DNA of 64,000 nucleotides from Excoecaria cochinchinensis (taxonomy: Eukaryota > Streptophyta > Magnoliopsida > Malpighiales > Euphorbiaceae): contig CANTUQ010000159.1 in the NCBI GenBank assembly GCA_947683425.1, forward strand, positions 3,586,501-3,650,500. Direction: 5' to 3'. The stretch's first letter is position 1. Each line of letters opens with the position of its first letter. The notes beneath the pieces were generated by a model, which saw nothing but the letters and a program-made list of their open reading frames with translations, made no database searches and was not told where the DNA came from. Of this stretch, positions 21,106-30,933 are shown piece by piece. The position numbers and the translations under genes are program-made.

Positions 21106-23448
21106 CACCCCAAAATCACCCCAGTACTTTGAGCCTGTCCGTATCTGTATGTGTGTACTTATGTGTTGCATGTGTGTATTAATTGAGAAGAGGAAATAGG
21201 CTAGTGTAGGGTATGAGTGGAAGTATGGGAATATAGTGTAATAAGGGATAGTTAATGTGTATGATGATGTATGGGAGTAGGATGTGTTAGGGGACATGTG
21301 TCTTAAGGAGAGAGTGACATGTGGCAAAGTGGATAAGTGGGCATTTAATGGGTTGGTGAGTGAGAGAGAGAAAATGCAGCCATTTTCCCTTGTTTTCCCG
21401 TTCCCCCTCTCTTCTTCATGCCATCTTCCTCTTTTCTTCTTCTTTCTTCTTTGTTTTTCCTTCTTCTTGGCCCGATCTTGCTCCCTCTCCTTTCCCTTGA
21501 GTAGATTGAGTTGCTTAGCTTGTGATTTTTGAAGTTTAAAGGTGAGTTGGGGTTATGGGTGTTTTAGATTCTTCTTCTTCCTCTTCTCTAGGTTTTAGTT
21601 TATATGTATTTGTTTATGGGTTGTTTTAGAATTGATCTTGGTTATGGTGGGTTTGTGGTTCAGAGGAGGCTCCTAGACCGGCGAAAGGGAAAGAAATCGC
21701 TAGCTGGAGTGGAGCTCGCGAATAGGAGCTAAGGAGAGAAGGTTTGGGATTGTTCATCTTTTTGTGCATCTTTGTGATTTGAGTTTAATAAATGTGCTTT
21801 TGTTTTGATTGGGGTTATAAGTTGTATTATTGTAGTTTAAATTACATTAAGCATGTTATGAAATACTAGAGAATGAATATTGTTGAAGGATTTATGGGAA
21901 ATTATGTGAATAGTTGTAATTGTTGTTAAAATTGCTGTTTTGGAAATTCTTAGAATTGGGCATGTAATTGACTTGATTTAATTGAGATAAATGGTGATAA
22001 AGTTGGGTTTTTATTTATGTTATGAGTTGTGGATGCTTGGATTGCTGAATTTTGAGGTTTGGAATCAATTTTGGAAGTTTGGATGTGATTTGTATAGGTT
22101 TTCTGCAGATTTTGGGCGTAAGAGCTGAAAAACCCGTGTCTGTCGCGAGCGTGGAGGTTTCAGCCCTCGCGCCGGCGCGAGAAGTGTCGCGCTGAGAGCT
22201 CGACAGGGAACTCTCTGTCGCGAGCGCGACAGAGCGCTCAATCTTCGAGCGTATGCAGGGCTCCCCTCTGTCGCGAGCGCGATAGATTTGAAAGGTTGCC
22301 TTCTTTCGTGAGCGCGACAACCGTCGCGAGCGCGACAGAGAGTGGCGCCTTCGCCCTCTCGCGAGCGCGAGACTCTCTCGCCACCGCGAGACTTAGCGGG
22401 GAATTGTGTTTTGGTCTCTGTCGCGAGCGCGACAGTTGTCGTGAGCGCGACAGGCGCAGCTTCCAAACTTGATTTCTTTTCCTTTTTGCTTAATGACTTA
22501 ATTTCTTTTGCATGCAGTTTTCATTAAGCTTTGACTATCTATTTGCATAAATAATATATATGTAAACGTGATAAGATTTTGCATAACCTGCTAATGTCGG
22601 ATAAGTGGATAGTTAGGCATGCCTAATAGAGTTATGTGCCGCTGCAGCTATGTGTACGACTTTGGACCCTGATCAGGTCCCCCGATTGGATCCTCGCGAT
22701 CCCTCTGTCTGAATCTTTCTTAAGATTCTATGTGAAAACAATTTGGAAACAAAATAAAAAGAATGATTCGATACCTTCGGGTATCTATGTGTCCATAATG
22801 TGATATTGATACTCTCAAGTATCTATGTGTACTCGTTATCCACTCATTATGATTAAGCAGGTGTCATTGTGTTTTGTACAAGGATCTTTGGACGAAGATG
22901 CAAATATTTGAATTAACTATGTATGGTTATATGTCTATATTGTATTGTTATCATGTGTTTTCTGTTACCGTCACTGTGAGTGGCGGTCATGCATTATGTG
23001 TTTCCCCACTAAGCGATTTCGCTTAGCACGGGTGTTTATCCGTGCAGGTGTGGAAGGTTTTGAGTACCATGGGTTGGGCGTGTCACATCGGGAAGGCCAA
23101 CGCAACTAGAGATCGGAAGTTTTATAGTATAGGCTTTCCTTTCTTTTGCAATAGATGTAATGTTTTGTTAGCCCTTTGGAACAATGTATCTTGGGCTTTT
23201 GTATATTCGTTCTTCTTTTTGTAATCTGATGTAAGATGTAAAGACCCAATTTTGTATATTAATAAAAGTATCCATTTTGTTCTGTATCCCTCTTCTTTCT
23301 ATTAAAGTTTTTATTTATACCGGATATGTGATTTTGCATGTGATGTTTGCATGTTTGTACTAGTGGGGTGTGACACTCCTATCTATCTTGGGTTCTTCTC
23401 GCTCTAATCACGAGTAGAAGTATCCATATTATAGGCTGGGGTGCGACA
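21101..23448 (+). repeat. 3' LTR of the Tekay element
   Basis: 2348 bp, TGTAACACC...GGGTGCGACA. Same modules as the 5' LTR: pyrimidine tract, palindrome array (22135-22455, fewer copies), hairpin (23009-23026, arms CTAAGCG/CGCTTAG intact) and AATAAA region near 23262. One arm of this hairpin is mutated in the 5' LTR. Confidence 0.95.
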
Positions 23449-23453
23449 GGAAT
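23449..23453. other. Target-site duplication (GGAAT), right copy
   Basis: GGAAT directly after the 3' LTR, identical to 14011-14015. Confidence 0.95.
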
Positions 23454-24770
23454 TGTAATGTGTATTCAATTGGGACTTAATTGCATTAATAAGATATTGT
23501 TTACGTGATTAAAGTGTAAAAGAGCATAATTAATTGTAAGTGGGCTGGTTTACATTTACATGGGTCAAGTGGGCTTAAGAAATCAGATTTGCATATTGGG
23601 CTTAACTTGGAATAATAAGGATTGTGGGCTTAGTTCATCTTAGATGGCTCACATGGGCATAAGGCCGGAATTGCATTAGTAGGGCAGACTTTTAGTTGAG
23701 CCCATGAACCATTTCTGTAATTACCACCTAGGATTGTGCATGTTGGAGAGATAAGTTCTATGATTGGCTGCATGGAGGGGCGGCAGCTTTCTTCTCCCCA
23801 CCTCCTTCTTTCTTTCTTTCATTCTTTCTATTTTCTTTCTCTCTCTTATACGTCTCCTCCTCCATCTTTCTCTCCTTTTCTGTGTTTTCTTCTCTTCTTC
23901 CTCTACATTCTTTCATTTCCTCTTGGTTTATCAAGTAAGAATTACTGTTGCATTTAAGAATTCTAGAAGAGTTGCATGTGTGAGTATATGTGTTCATCCT
24001 AGAAGGTGAGTGAGTCATTCTACCCGAAATCCTTTCTCTTTCATCTTCTTGTTTGGTGTTTCGAAATGGGGTTTTGACTTCTTGCATCTATTTTTGGAAT
24101 ATGGGTTTTGGTTGTAGTGATAGAACCAAAGAGGGACAAAGGGAAGGCCAAAGTTGGTGAGCTGAGCACCAAGTGATTTTGGAAAGGAGCAAAGGATTTG
24201 AGGTTTGAGAAACATGTGTCATAAATTTATTTTAGCATGTTTAAATGTTTATAATTTGTTTGATTGAAATGAGTAAGTTAATCTTGCATGTGCTGATGAA
24301 ATATGGGAATGATGATGAGTTGAATTGTTTTGATGCCATGTTTGAATGTCAAGATCTGGTTGTGTCTATGATGTATGTCCTTAAGTTTATTTAGATGGAA
24401 TTTGCGTGGAAAGTGTGGGAATTACATAGGAACATAGGGATTATGGGGTTGTTTCGAGTTGGTACTTTAACATGTTTAATAATGTTAATAGAATCTTGAA
24501 ATTCTAGGGTAAATAACTTATAAGATAATGTGAGATATAACATGCATGATTCTAATCTATGCTTAATTTGGATAAAAAGATTTAGTTCATAAGAGTTATT
24601 AATTGAGGGAGTTATTTTCCTTCACATAACAAGTAAGTAAACAAATGGGTAATAGATCATATTGGCTAATAATAAGCCTAAAATAGGCTATGAAAGTTGT
24701 ATGCGAAGCGGGGTGGAAATGAGACTTGGGAAGTGAGGGTGGAAGAGGTTGGAATCAGAAATTGCAGTTC

Positions 24771-24900
24771 TGTTGCGAGCGCGACGAGGGTCGGGAGCGC
24801 GATAGAATGCTCTTCTGGTCTAGTGGGTAGTCTGTCGCAAGCGTGATAGAGGTGAGGCTGCATTCTGTCGCGAGCGCTACATGGGTCACGAGCGTGACAC
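24771..24900. repeat. Small CpG palindrome cluster in a second LTR family
   Basis: Four to five decayed copies of TGTCGCGAGCGCGACA, e.g. 'TGTTGCGAGCGCGACG' near 24774 and 'TGTCGCGAGCGCTACA' near 24867. Same motif and same place in the LTR as in the Tekay element. Confidence 0.8.
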
Positions 24901-25628
24901 CTATGTATGCTTGAAATGTTTTCTTATAAGTTTCAAGTTTGGCTAAAGCATATGTATGAGTGATAATTAAACATGTATATAATTCCAATCATTATTATTT
25001 TGATATGATTATGGTTACACATACATGAGATCTATGTTGGTGTATATGTATATTCTTATGGTATTATGCATGTGCCATGATGAAGGAATTGTGATGTGAA
25101 CTAAAATACAACAATGTGATAATGTGTAAAGGATATATTGGCTATGATAATGAAAAATAACTGAACTAATAATTTAGCCTGCAAGTCAAGTAGTGAATAG
25201 ATAGGCAAGCCTATAGGGTCTAAGTGCTGCAGCCAAATGCGTCTGATTCCTTTGGAATTACCAATGCGATATTAATCCAATTTTGATTCCTCAATGCAAA
25301 CTACTGAATATCTTATTGAATATTTTTGTACCCATGGGTACCAATGCGATAAATGCGTATCTACTGGTTCAATTGTATTTTTTGTACTCTCGAGTACCAA
25401 TGCAATACCCGATTATCCACGTCATTAAAATGCAGGCAAGGCTTAATAACTAAAGAAATTATTCGGTAAATATGTTTATATATATGTATAGGTATTCCTG
25501 ATGTGATGTGATGCAATATGGTTTAATATGAAGTATATTCTGATCGTGAGATGATATGGCAAGTGTTATAACTTATTGTTATGCTTTATAATTGCCCATA
25601 GTGTATTAAAACTAATGATGCAAGCATG

Positions 25629-25651
25629 TTATATATATATATATATATATG
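25629..25651. repeat. (AT)n microsatellite
   Basis: About eleven AT dinucleotides inside the LTR. Confidence 0.9.
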
Positions 25652-26134
25652 AAATATGAACGATGCCATATACAGTATGTTTAATCAATGGTCAATATTT
25701 CTATATGTGTGCATGAATATTGTAGATATTGCTATTGTTTCTCCGCTAAGTGTTATCGCTTAGCAAGGGTTTTCAATCCGTGTAGGTTCTACAGTGAAGT
25801 GATCCGGAGGACGTCCCCGCAATTTGGATTGATCAACACATTAGGCTTCCATTCCTAGTGTAGGATTTTGGTTATTTTATTAAGGCATGTAACTAATGAA
25901 CAATTGTTGGCATGTATGAATTATTATATAACTTAGTACGGGATGTAATTTAATCGGACTGTGTGGTTTTATGTATGCGATATGAATGTTTTCCACTACA
26001 TGCGAACAAAATTGATTGGCCTAGAATGTTGTATATTGATATTAATGTATGTGATTAGTAGGAGCTTTGTTTGTGATGTGTGTTGTGACCACCGCTGCAG
26101 CGTAGCTTTGTAAGTGGATGGGAGTGGGGTGTCA

Positions 26135-27045
26135 TAAGTGGGTTTGAATCGGTTTACATGGCGGTAAGGAATTCCTCACTACCGTCTAAAAACATTCTTC
26201 CACTTAAAAACGTAGTTTCATCTGCCCACATGACAGGCAAGAATGTCTGACCGTCGTATCACATCAATTTTCAGCTTATATTGTACATTTTGCTTCCCGA
26301 ATTAAACCTAAATTTCACTGAAACTTATCCGACACATGTCTAAGGTTATGTAGTGAACATATGAATGGTTACTACTTAGAAACTTAAGTGACTAGGGTTA
26401 TGAACTTAAATAATTATTAAGGTATTTAAAGGTATAACTAGTTAGTAATTGCTGAATAAAGCTAAAAATGATTTGGCATGTCATATTAATTAAATTGTTA
26501 GCAATGTAATGTTCTTGGAATTACCTATTAGCATGTTAGGAACATGTTTACTATTAGTGATCTTGAAATTTGTTTGTTATTATTAAATGGTATGTTATGA
26601 GTTTTCCTATTCCAATTTGAAGTGATTTTTAACATGCATCATCTACGACTTAATAGTTACTTAAATAATAACTTAGAAATAGTAAATATGCATGAGAAGT
26701 ATTAAATGTAACATGTGTGTAAATTAAAAGGTAGTGTATGGGTATAGAATAAAGGTATTACTAAATAAAATATGACAAGAAACCATGGTGACACTATAAG
26801 AGAATTTACATAGGTTCATATATGAAACATTGACGAAATGTAATAGGAAACGGGAAAGAGTTTAGAATTGTACATAGGTGGATATTAGGAAACCGTATCA
26901 AGTGTAGGGATAAGCATATTGCATAAATGTAAACGATTATTTGTTTAATACATATACGTATATATGACTTGTATGCGGATATATGATAACACATATATTA
27001 GTAATTTAAACTGTTAGGTATATGATAAAGTTATGTATGAGTATA
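26135..27045 (+). mobile_element. AT-rich, probably the rest of the decayed LTR begun at 12717
   Basis: No gene or clear signal. A phrase near 26310-26335 (CACTGAAACTTATCCGACACATG) loosely resembles the interior of the solo LTR near 46120-46145, which suggests LTR sequence. It is cut at 27046 by Tat element A; the bases GTATA (27041-27045) would be the target duplication. Assignment is an inference. Confidence 0.35.
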
Positions 27046-29075
27046 TGTAGGCACCGTGTCCCGGAGCGGTCCGGATCAGAGATTACCCTATGATGAAATC
27101 GGTATCCGAGCCTGTGCAAACGGTTTGGATTGGGAGGTTTTAGTCCCATGCTCCACGAGAAATGAGTCTTTTCACCTTTCGTAGGCAGAGGGGGAAAACG
27201 GGAAATTTTTGAGTCAAAAAGGTATGTTTTCCTCGACAGACGGTCCGCCCGTTTGTGGGAGGGAAGCCCGTCGCTTAGGGTCACAGACGGCCCATGGTTT
27301 TTTTGACGCCCGTCGGACGGATCCGATTCTTCCGGAGCACGCCGCCTGGTTTCCCGGAGCACGCAACCTCTCCGACGCCCGTCGATGGAAATGGCGGGGC
27401 CGTCGGATGAATCCTTGTGTTAGAAGGATTCTTTCGACGCCCGTCGGTCAACCCTGGCCTATAAAAGCTTTGAATTTCTTCCTAAAAAGGGTTCCAAAAA
27501 TTTTAAAAAGGGGAAACTCTGCCAAAATTCAAGCGCATTTTCTCTCTCTTCCAGCAAACACATACACCAAGAAAATTCTTTTAATTCGAGAATCAAACCA
27601 TTGAAAAGGGAACTAAAACTAATTAGTTTTCTTTGAGTTTTGATTCCAAAGTCAATCTTTTTGAAGGGTTAAGAAGGAAACAATCTGTTTTCCTCTTTCC
27701 TGACCTTTCATTTCGTTTCTCATGGAGCGTCCGGGACTCTAATCGACACCAAGAATCTCACTAAAACATTATCTGAGGGTAAATATTCCGGACTTATTCT
27801 CCGTATTATTTCATCCTTATTCTTTATTTTCGCTGTTCTTTTGGCTTTTTGCTTTCATTTTTCTTTATTTTGATTCTTTTTATCTCATTTTGTGATAAAA
27901 ACCCATTTTTGCTCTGAAAAAGAGAGTTTTTTACTGTTTATTTTCGGAGACAGTGGTGACCGACGGGTTATCTATTTCACCGACGCCCGTCGGTCACCTC
28001 ACTCACAGACGCCCTCTCTCTTGAGTGAGCGACGGGATGTGTTGGTCACTTTGACTGATGCCCGTCGGTCACTCGACAGATGGCCGTCGCTGGGTCCTGT
28101 CTCCACGTTTCCAAATCTTCTCTATTTCTCTCAAGTCTTAGAACTTTATTTATATTGAGCTTTTGTATATTAACACCCATTAACCTTTTGTGAGCATATA
28201 TTGATTTTCTTGGACTATCCTAAGCTCGAGGGGTGATCTACCATGCTCGAAGGATTCCATCCGGTTTAGTTTTCTAACCTTCTTTGTTATTCCCTTTATC
28301 TATTTATTCATTAATTATTTTGTGCACATGAGTATACTTTTTTGTATCCCGCTAAATATAAAAATTGATTAATGTTTTATATTCAATAAAGAGAGGTTTT
28401 CATAAACATAAGGACCCAATGTCCTATTTTTATCCAATAAAAATCCTCACAATAGAAATATCCAGTTTTAATAATAATGCATGCAAGGACCAAAGTCCTC
28501 AAAATAAGCAATGCCCTGATTTGTGTATGTATCGCACATTTACAAAAGGGAGTTGTATTCCGCTCCTTGTGTTATTGTAATTTATCATTTTCATTATTTG
28601 TACATTTACTGCTTTCCAAATGTGAATAAATGCACCTTTAATCAATTGCATCGTGTGGAGAGAGAGTGATTTAATGATAATTAAAATTTGATCATAGAAT
28701 AATCGAGGTAGAAATAGATGAGAAGTCCCGAATCCAGCTCTGGTCTTTGGGCTCAAAGAGGCGAGAGGTTTACCCTCCAAGACACCTCTTGTGTCACGAG
28801 ACCTTGGCGTTAATCCTAGACTCCTTAGGGCGAGAGGTTCACCCTCCAAGACCCCTTTGGTTGGCCCAAAATGGATACTGAGCGCAGTCTTAGGCTCTCC
28901 AAGGCGAGAGAAACTTTCCCAATGTTCTATTGGGTGGCGACTCCATGAAACCTCCTTGTTGCCCAACATAGACGCACTTGCGTTTATTAGAAGCTGTCAG
29001 CAGACCCACAAATGCCCCGATCACCCTCGAGCGGGCGGTCGTAAGGGCATCCGCGGGGATCCGGCGCGCGTCACA
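27046..29075 (+). repeat. Element A 5' LTR
   Basis: Starts TGTAGGCACCGTGTCCC and ends GCGCGTCACA; about 2.0 kb. The TATA box CTATAAAAG (27459-27467) is preceded by the inverted pair GAATCCTT/AAGGATTC (27409-27431). Donor-like GAGGGTAAATATTCC lies at 27773-27787, and a 12-base dyad GTGACCGACGGG/CCCGTCGGTCAC near 27956-27997. Confidence 0.88.
27409..27467 (+). promoter_or_regulatory. LTR promoter: hairpin plus TATA box (element A)
   Basis: GAATCCTT (27409-27416), seven-base loop, AAGGATTC (27424-27431), a CCCGTCGGTC motif, then CTATAAAAG (27459-27467). The same order is found in B (36456-36534) and on the minus strand of 678-2728. It should direct transcription of the element; the start would be about 30 bp further on. 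Confidence 0.75.
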
Positions 29076-29130
29076 TTGGCGACTCCGCCGGGGATACGGC
29101 GCGCATCACAGTGGCGACTCCGCTGGGGAC
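29061..29130 (+). repeat. Tandemly duplicated LTR end and primer site (element A)
   Basis: CGGCGCGCGTCACA plus TTGGCGACTCCGCCGGGGA is followed at once by CGGCGCGCATCACA plus GTGGCGACTCCGCTGGGGA. Thus two LTR termini and two tRNA-Arg primer sites stand 35 bp apart (29077-29094 and 29112-29129). The second matches the tRNA better. Confidence 0.85.
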
Positions 29131-29896
29131 ATATGGTTTGAGACTTCAATTTGAAAATACCTTATTTAACATCTATGGTTAAAATTTAATTCATAAATTC
29201 GCTTTCTCTCATTTGCATTCGCATCCCATCAGAGCTTTAGAATATGCTAGTTTGGTCCCTCTATTAGCCCCGGTGCATTCCTGAAGCACAACCCTATTTT
29301 CACTCAATTTAGGGAAGTGTTAAGGATAATCACCAGCCCAAGCCTCATACCTCAATGGTATATCAAAATGATGACCCGATCAGTCGTTATGCTCATGATG
29401 AGCTAGACCTGTCGGCAGGGATCATGCTTGGGTAGCCCTAAAGTAACATCTCCGTTGTCCAAAGCTCATTTAACGGCCGTAGTAACTTTCCACAGGTGAT
29501 ATGAACCGTAATTCTATGCTTGCTGTATGGATCCTCATGTATTGGGTGAGTCCAGATGTCTTGCTTAGCAACCTAGCCAGAGGCTTTCATGCCTCAGCAG
29601 GGCCATGTCGAAATTTTTGGAATGTCTAAATACATGATGATCATTATCCATTCGCTTGTACATTAGCATAGGAATGTTATGCTGCCGGTTTTTCGCCGTG
29701 CACCATGCGTGTCCATTAGGTCCCTCATTGATCCTTGGGCTAATCCCACCTAGGAAAGAGACCGCGCGACCACGTGTGTGGGAGCAATAAGGGTGGAAGG
29801 ACCTGCTTGCTTGCTTGTGTTTTGTGGGTGTTGTATATCACGACCACGCATTGCATCTGCATTCCATGCATCACATCTAATGCCTTGTCCCTGCAG
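29131..29896 (+). other. Element A leader, ending at a conserved CAG
   Basis: Noncoding leader shared with B and C. It holds the stretch starting GTTAAGGATAATCACCAGC (about 29319) with a five-pair hairpin ATACC/GGTAT (about 29347-29361). It ends at CTTGTCCCTGCAG (to 29896), which is followed by CCATCATAGAT as in B and C. Confidence 0.65.
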
Positions 29897-30933
29897 CCAT
29901 CATAGATCTGCCTAGGTGGACTAGATCACCTACCGAACGATTGATCCGAGTTCCTGCATCTGAACTGCCAGGTAGAGAGGGCCTTTTAGAGATCTTACCG
30001 GAAGGCAGCTGTACCATATCTGAGATGGCAAACTCCCCTAGGGGAGATGATGCCACCAGGGCCATGATTGCAGAAGAAGTGGGCCAACGGTTTGAGGAAT
30101 TTGAGGGCAGAATGATGAACATGCTAACTGCTTTGGCACAACAGAATCCACCACCTCCTCCTCCCGTGAGACAGAATGACCGAGAAGAGGAAAGAGCTGA
30201 GAGGCAAGAAGAGCCTATTCGGCTGCCACCAATAGAGCTGAGGTCAGTAGCTTTAGGAGGACAGAGAAGAAGACCAGTGCTGAGGGTAGATGATGACAGG
30301 GATAACGAAGACGACAAAATGAGTTCTGTATCTGAGAGAGGGAAGGCACCCCAAACTGATGAGTTTATTCTGAAGAAGATGGAGGAGAGGTTTGAAGCCA
30401 TGGCCCGTATGCTGAGTAGAGGTCAGGGGATGAACCCGGAGGACAAAGAACTGGAGGGAGAAGATCCGATTCCTTACAACTTCAAGATGCCTGATGTGCC
30501 AAAATTTGACGGTACCTCTGACCCGACTGCCCATGTGAAGCAATACTCTCTGGTCATGAAAGGGACCACTTTGTCTAAGAGGCAGAAGGTGGAGTACTTT
30601 TGCTTGAGTCTGACTGGCCCTGCCATCGATTGGTACCATAGCCTCGATCGTCGAACTAAGGAAGATTGGGATTTACTCACAGAGGAGTTCTTGAGGCACT
30701 ACGATTGCAACACCAGGATGGAGGTGACTCTTAAAGATCTTGAATTGCTCCAGCAGAAGGCCGGGGAATCTTTTCACGACTATCTCACCCGCTGGCGAAA
30801 CCGAGTAATGGAAATGCGAAGAAAGCCAGACACCCAAGACCAGATCCGCCTGTTTATCAAGAACGCAGGCCCGTATTTGAAGGATGGTTTGAAGATGAAA
30901 GGGTTGAAGGATTGGGAGTCTCTGAAAGACATA
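29897..30933 (+). CDS. Tat gag, element A, 3'-truncated
   Basis: Open from the CAG acceptor-like site to the break. The only in-frame ATG near the front is at 30025 ('MANSPRGDDATRAM', conserved in B). Upstream codons are also conserved in A and B, which hints that translation may begin in a spliced upstream exon. Content: acidic and proline-rich N-terminus, then the capsid-like block (FKMPDVPKFDGTSDPTAH near 30481, DWYHSLDRRTKEDWDLL, YLTRWRNRVMEMRRKPDTQDQ). The frame stays open through all of this, unlike B and C. After 'DWESLKDI' the element ends and 'THSNGKCG' is LTR sequence of D. Confidence 0.88.
30930..30933. other. Rearrangement junction with 4-bp microhomology (CATA)
   Basis: Up to here the bases follow Tat gag (as in B near 39976). 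From here they follow the D LTR (as at 35827-36105). Both parents carry CATA at the join. No LTR end or target duplication is present, so this is a deletion or illegitimate recombination, not an insertion. Confidence 0.8.

Larger units (their letters stand above)
14016..23448 (+). mobile_element. Complete Tekay/Del-type chromovirus with TSD
   Basis: 9433 bp: 5' LTR (14016-16408), tRNA-iMet primer site (16414-16425), gag with three stops, one long gag-pol frame with chromodomain, purine tract (21087-21097), 3' LTR (21101-23448), 5-bp target duplications GGAAT. The LTRs differ by scattered single bases (by eye about 1-2 percent) plus copy-number change in the CpG palindrome array. It is therefore a fairly young insertion, younger than everything it interrupts. 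Confidence 0.96.
23454..26134 (+). mobile_element. LTR of a further Tekay-type family, remaining part
   Basis: Continues the LTR begun at 13926; total about 2.77 kb. It has the same module order as the other Tekay LTRs: pyrimidine-rich tract (23800-23920) followed by CAAGTAAGAAT (donor-like), a small CpG palindrome cluster (24771-24900), and the hairpin at 25746-25763. It probably ends near GGGGTGTCA (26134). I see no primer site after it and no matching target duplication, so it may be an old solo LTR. No coding sequence. Confidence 0.7.
27046..30933 (+). mobile_element. Tat-lineage element A, truncated in gag
   Basis: 5' LTR, primer site, leader and the first about 300 codons of gag. It stops at 30930-30933, where the sequence changes without transition to an LTR of element D. 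No pol and no 3' LTR are present. Same family as B (36106 on). Confidence 0.9.

Noticed and set aside
23736..24087. Frames around the pyrimidine-rich tract on both strands
   Set aside because: Composition-driven Ser/Phe/Leu or Glu/Lys/Arg strings in an LTR; similar strings occur at 12000-12100, 14280-14410 and 33930-34110.
13921..26139. Target-site duplication for the LTR 13926-26134
   Set aside because: TGCAG on the left and TAAGT on the right do not match; the right end may be misplaced or the LTR is old and altered.
28499..29141. Frames on both strands at the Tat LTR end (also 817-1059, 37671-38221, 62902-63108)
   Set aside because: They recur in every LTR copy but are part of the LTR end sequence, change frame between copies and have no start context or domain.
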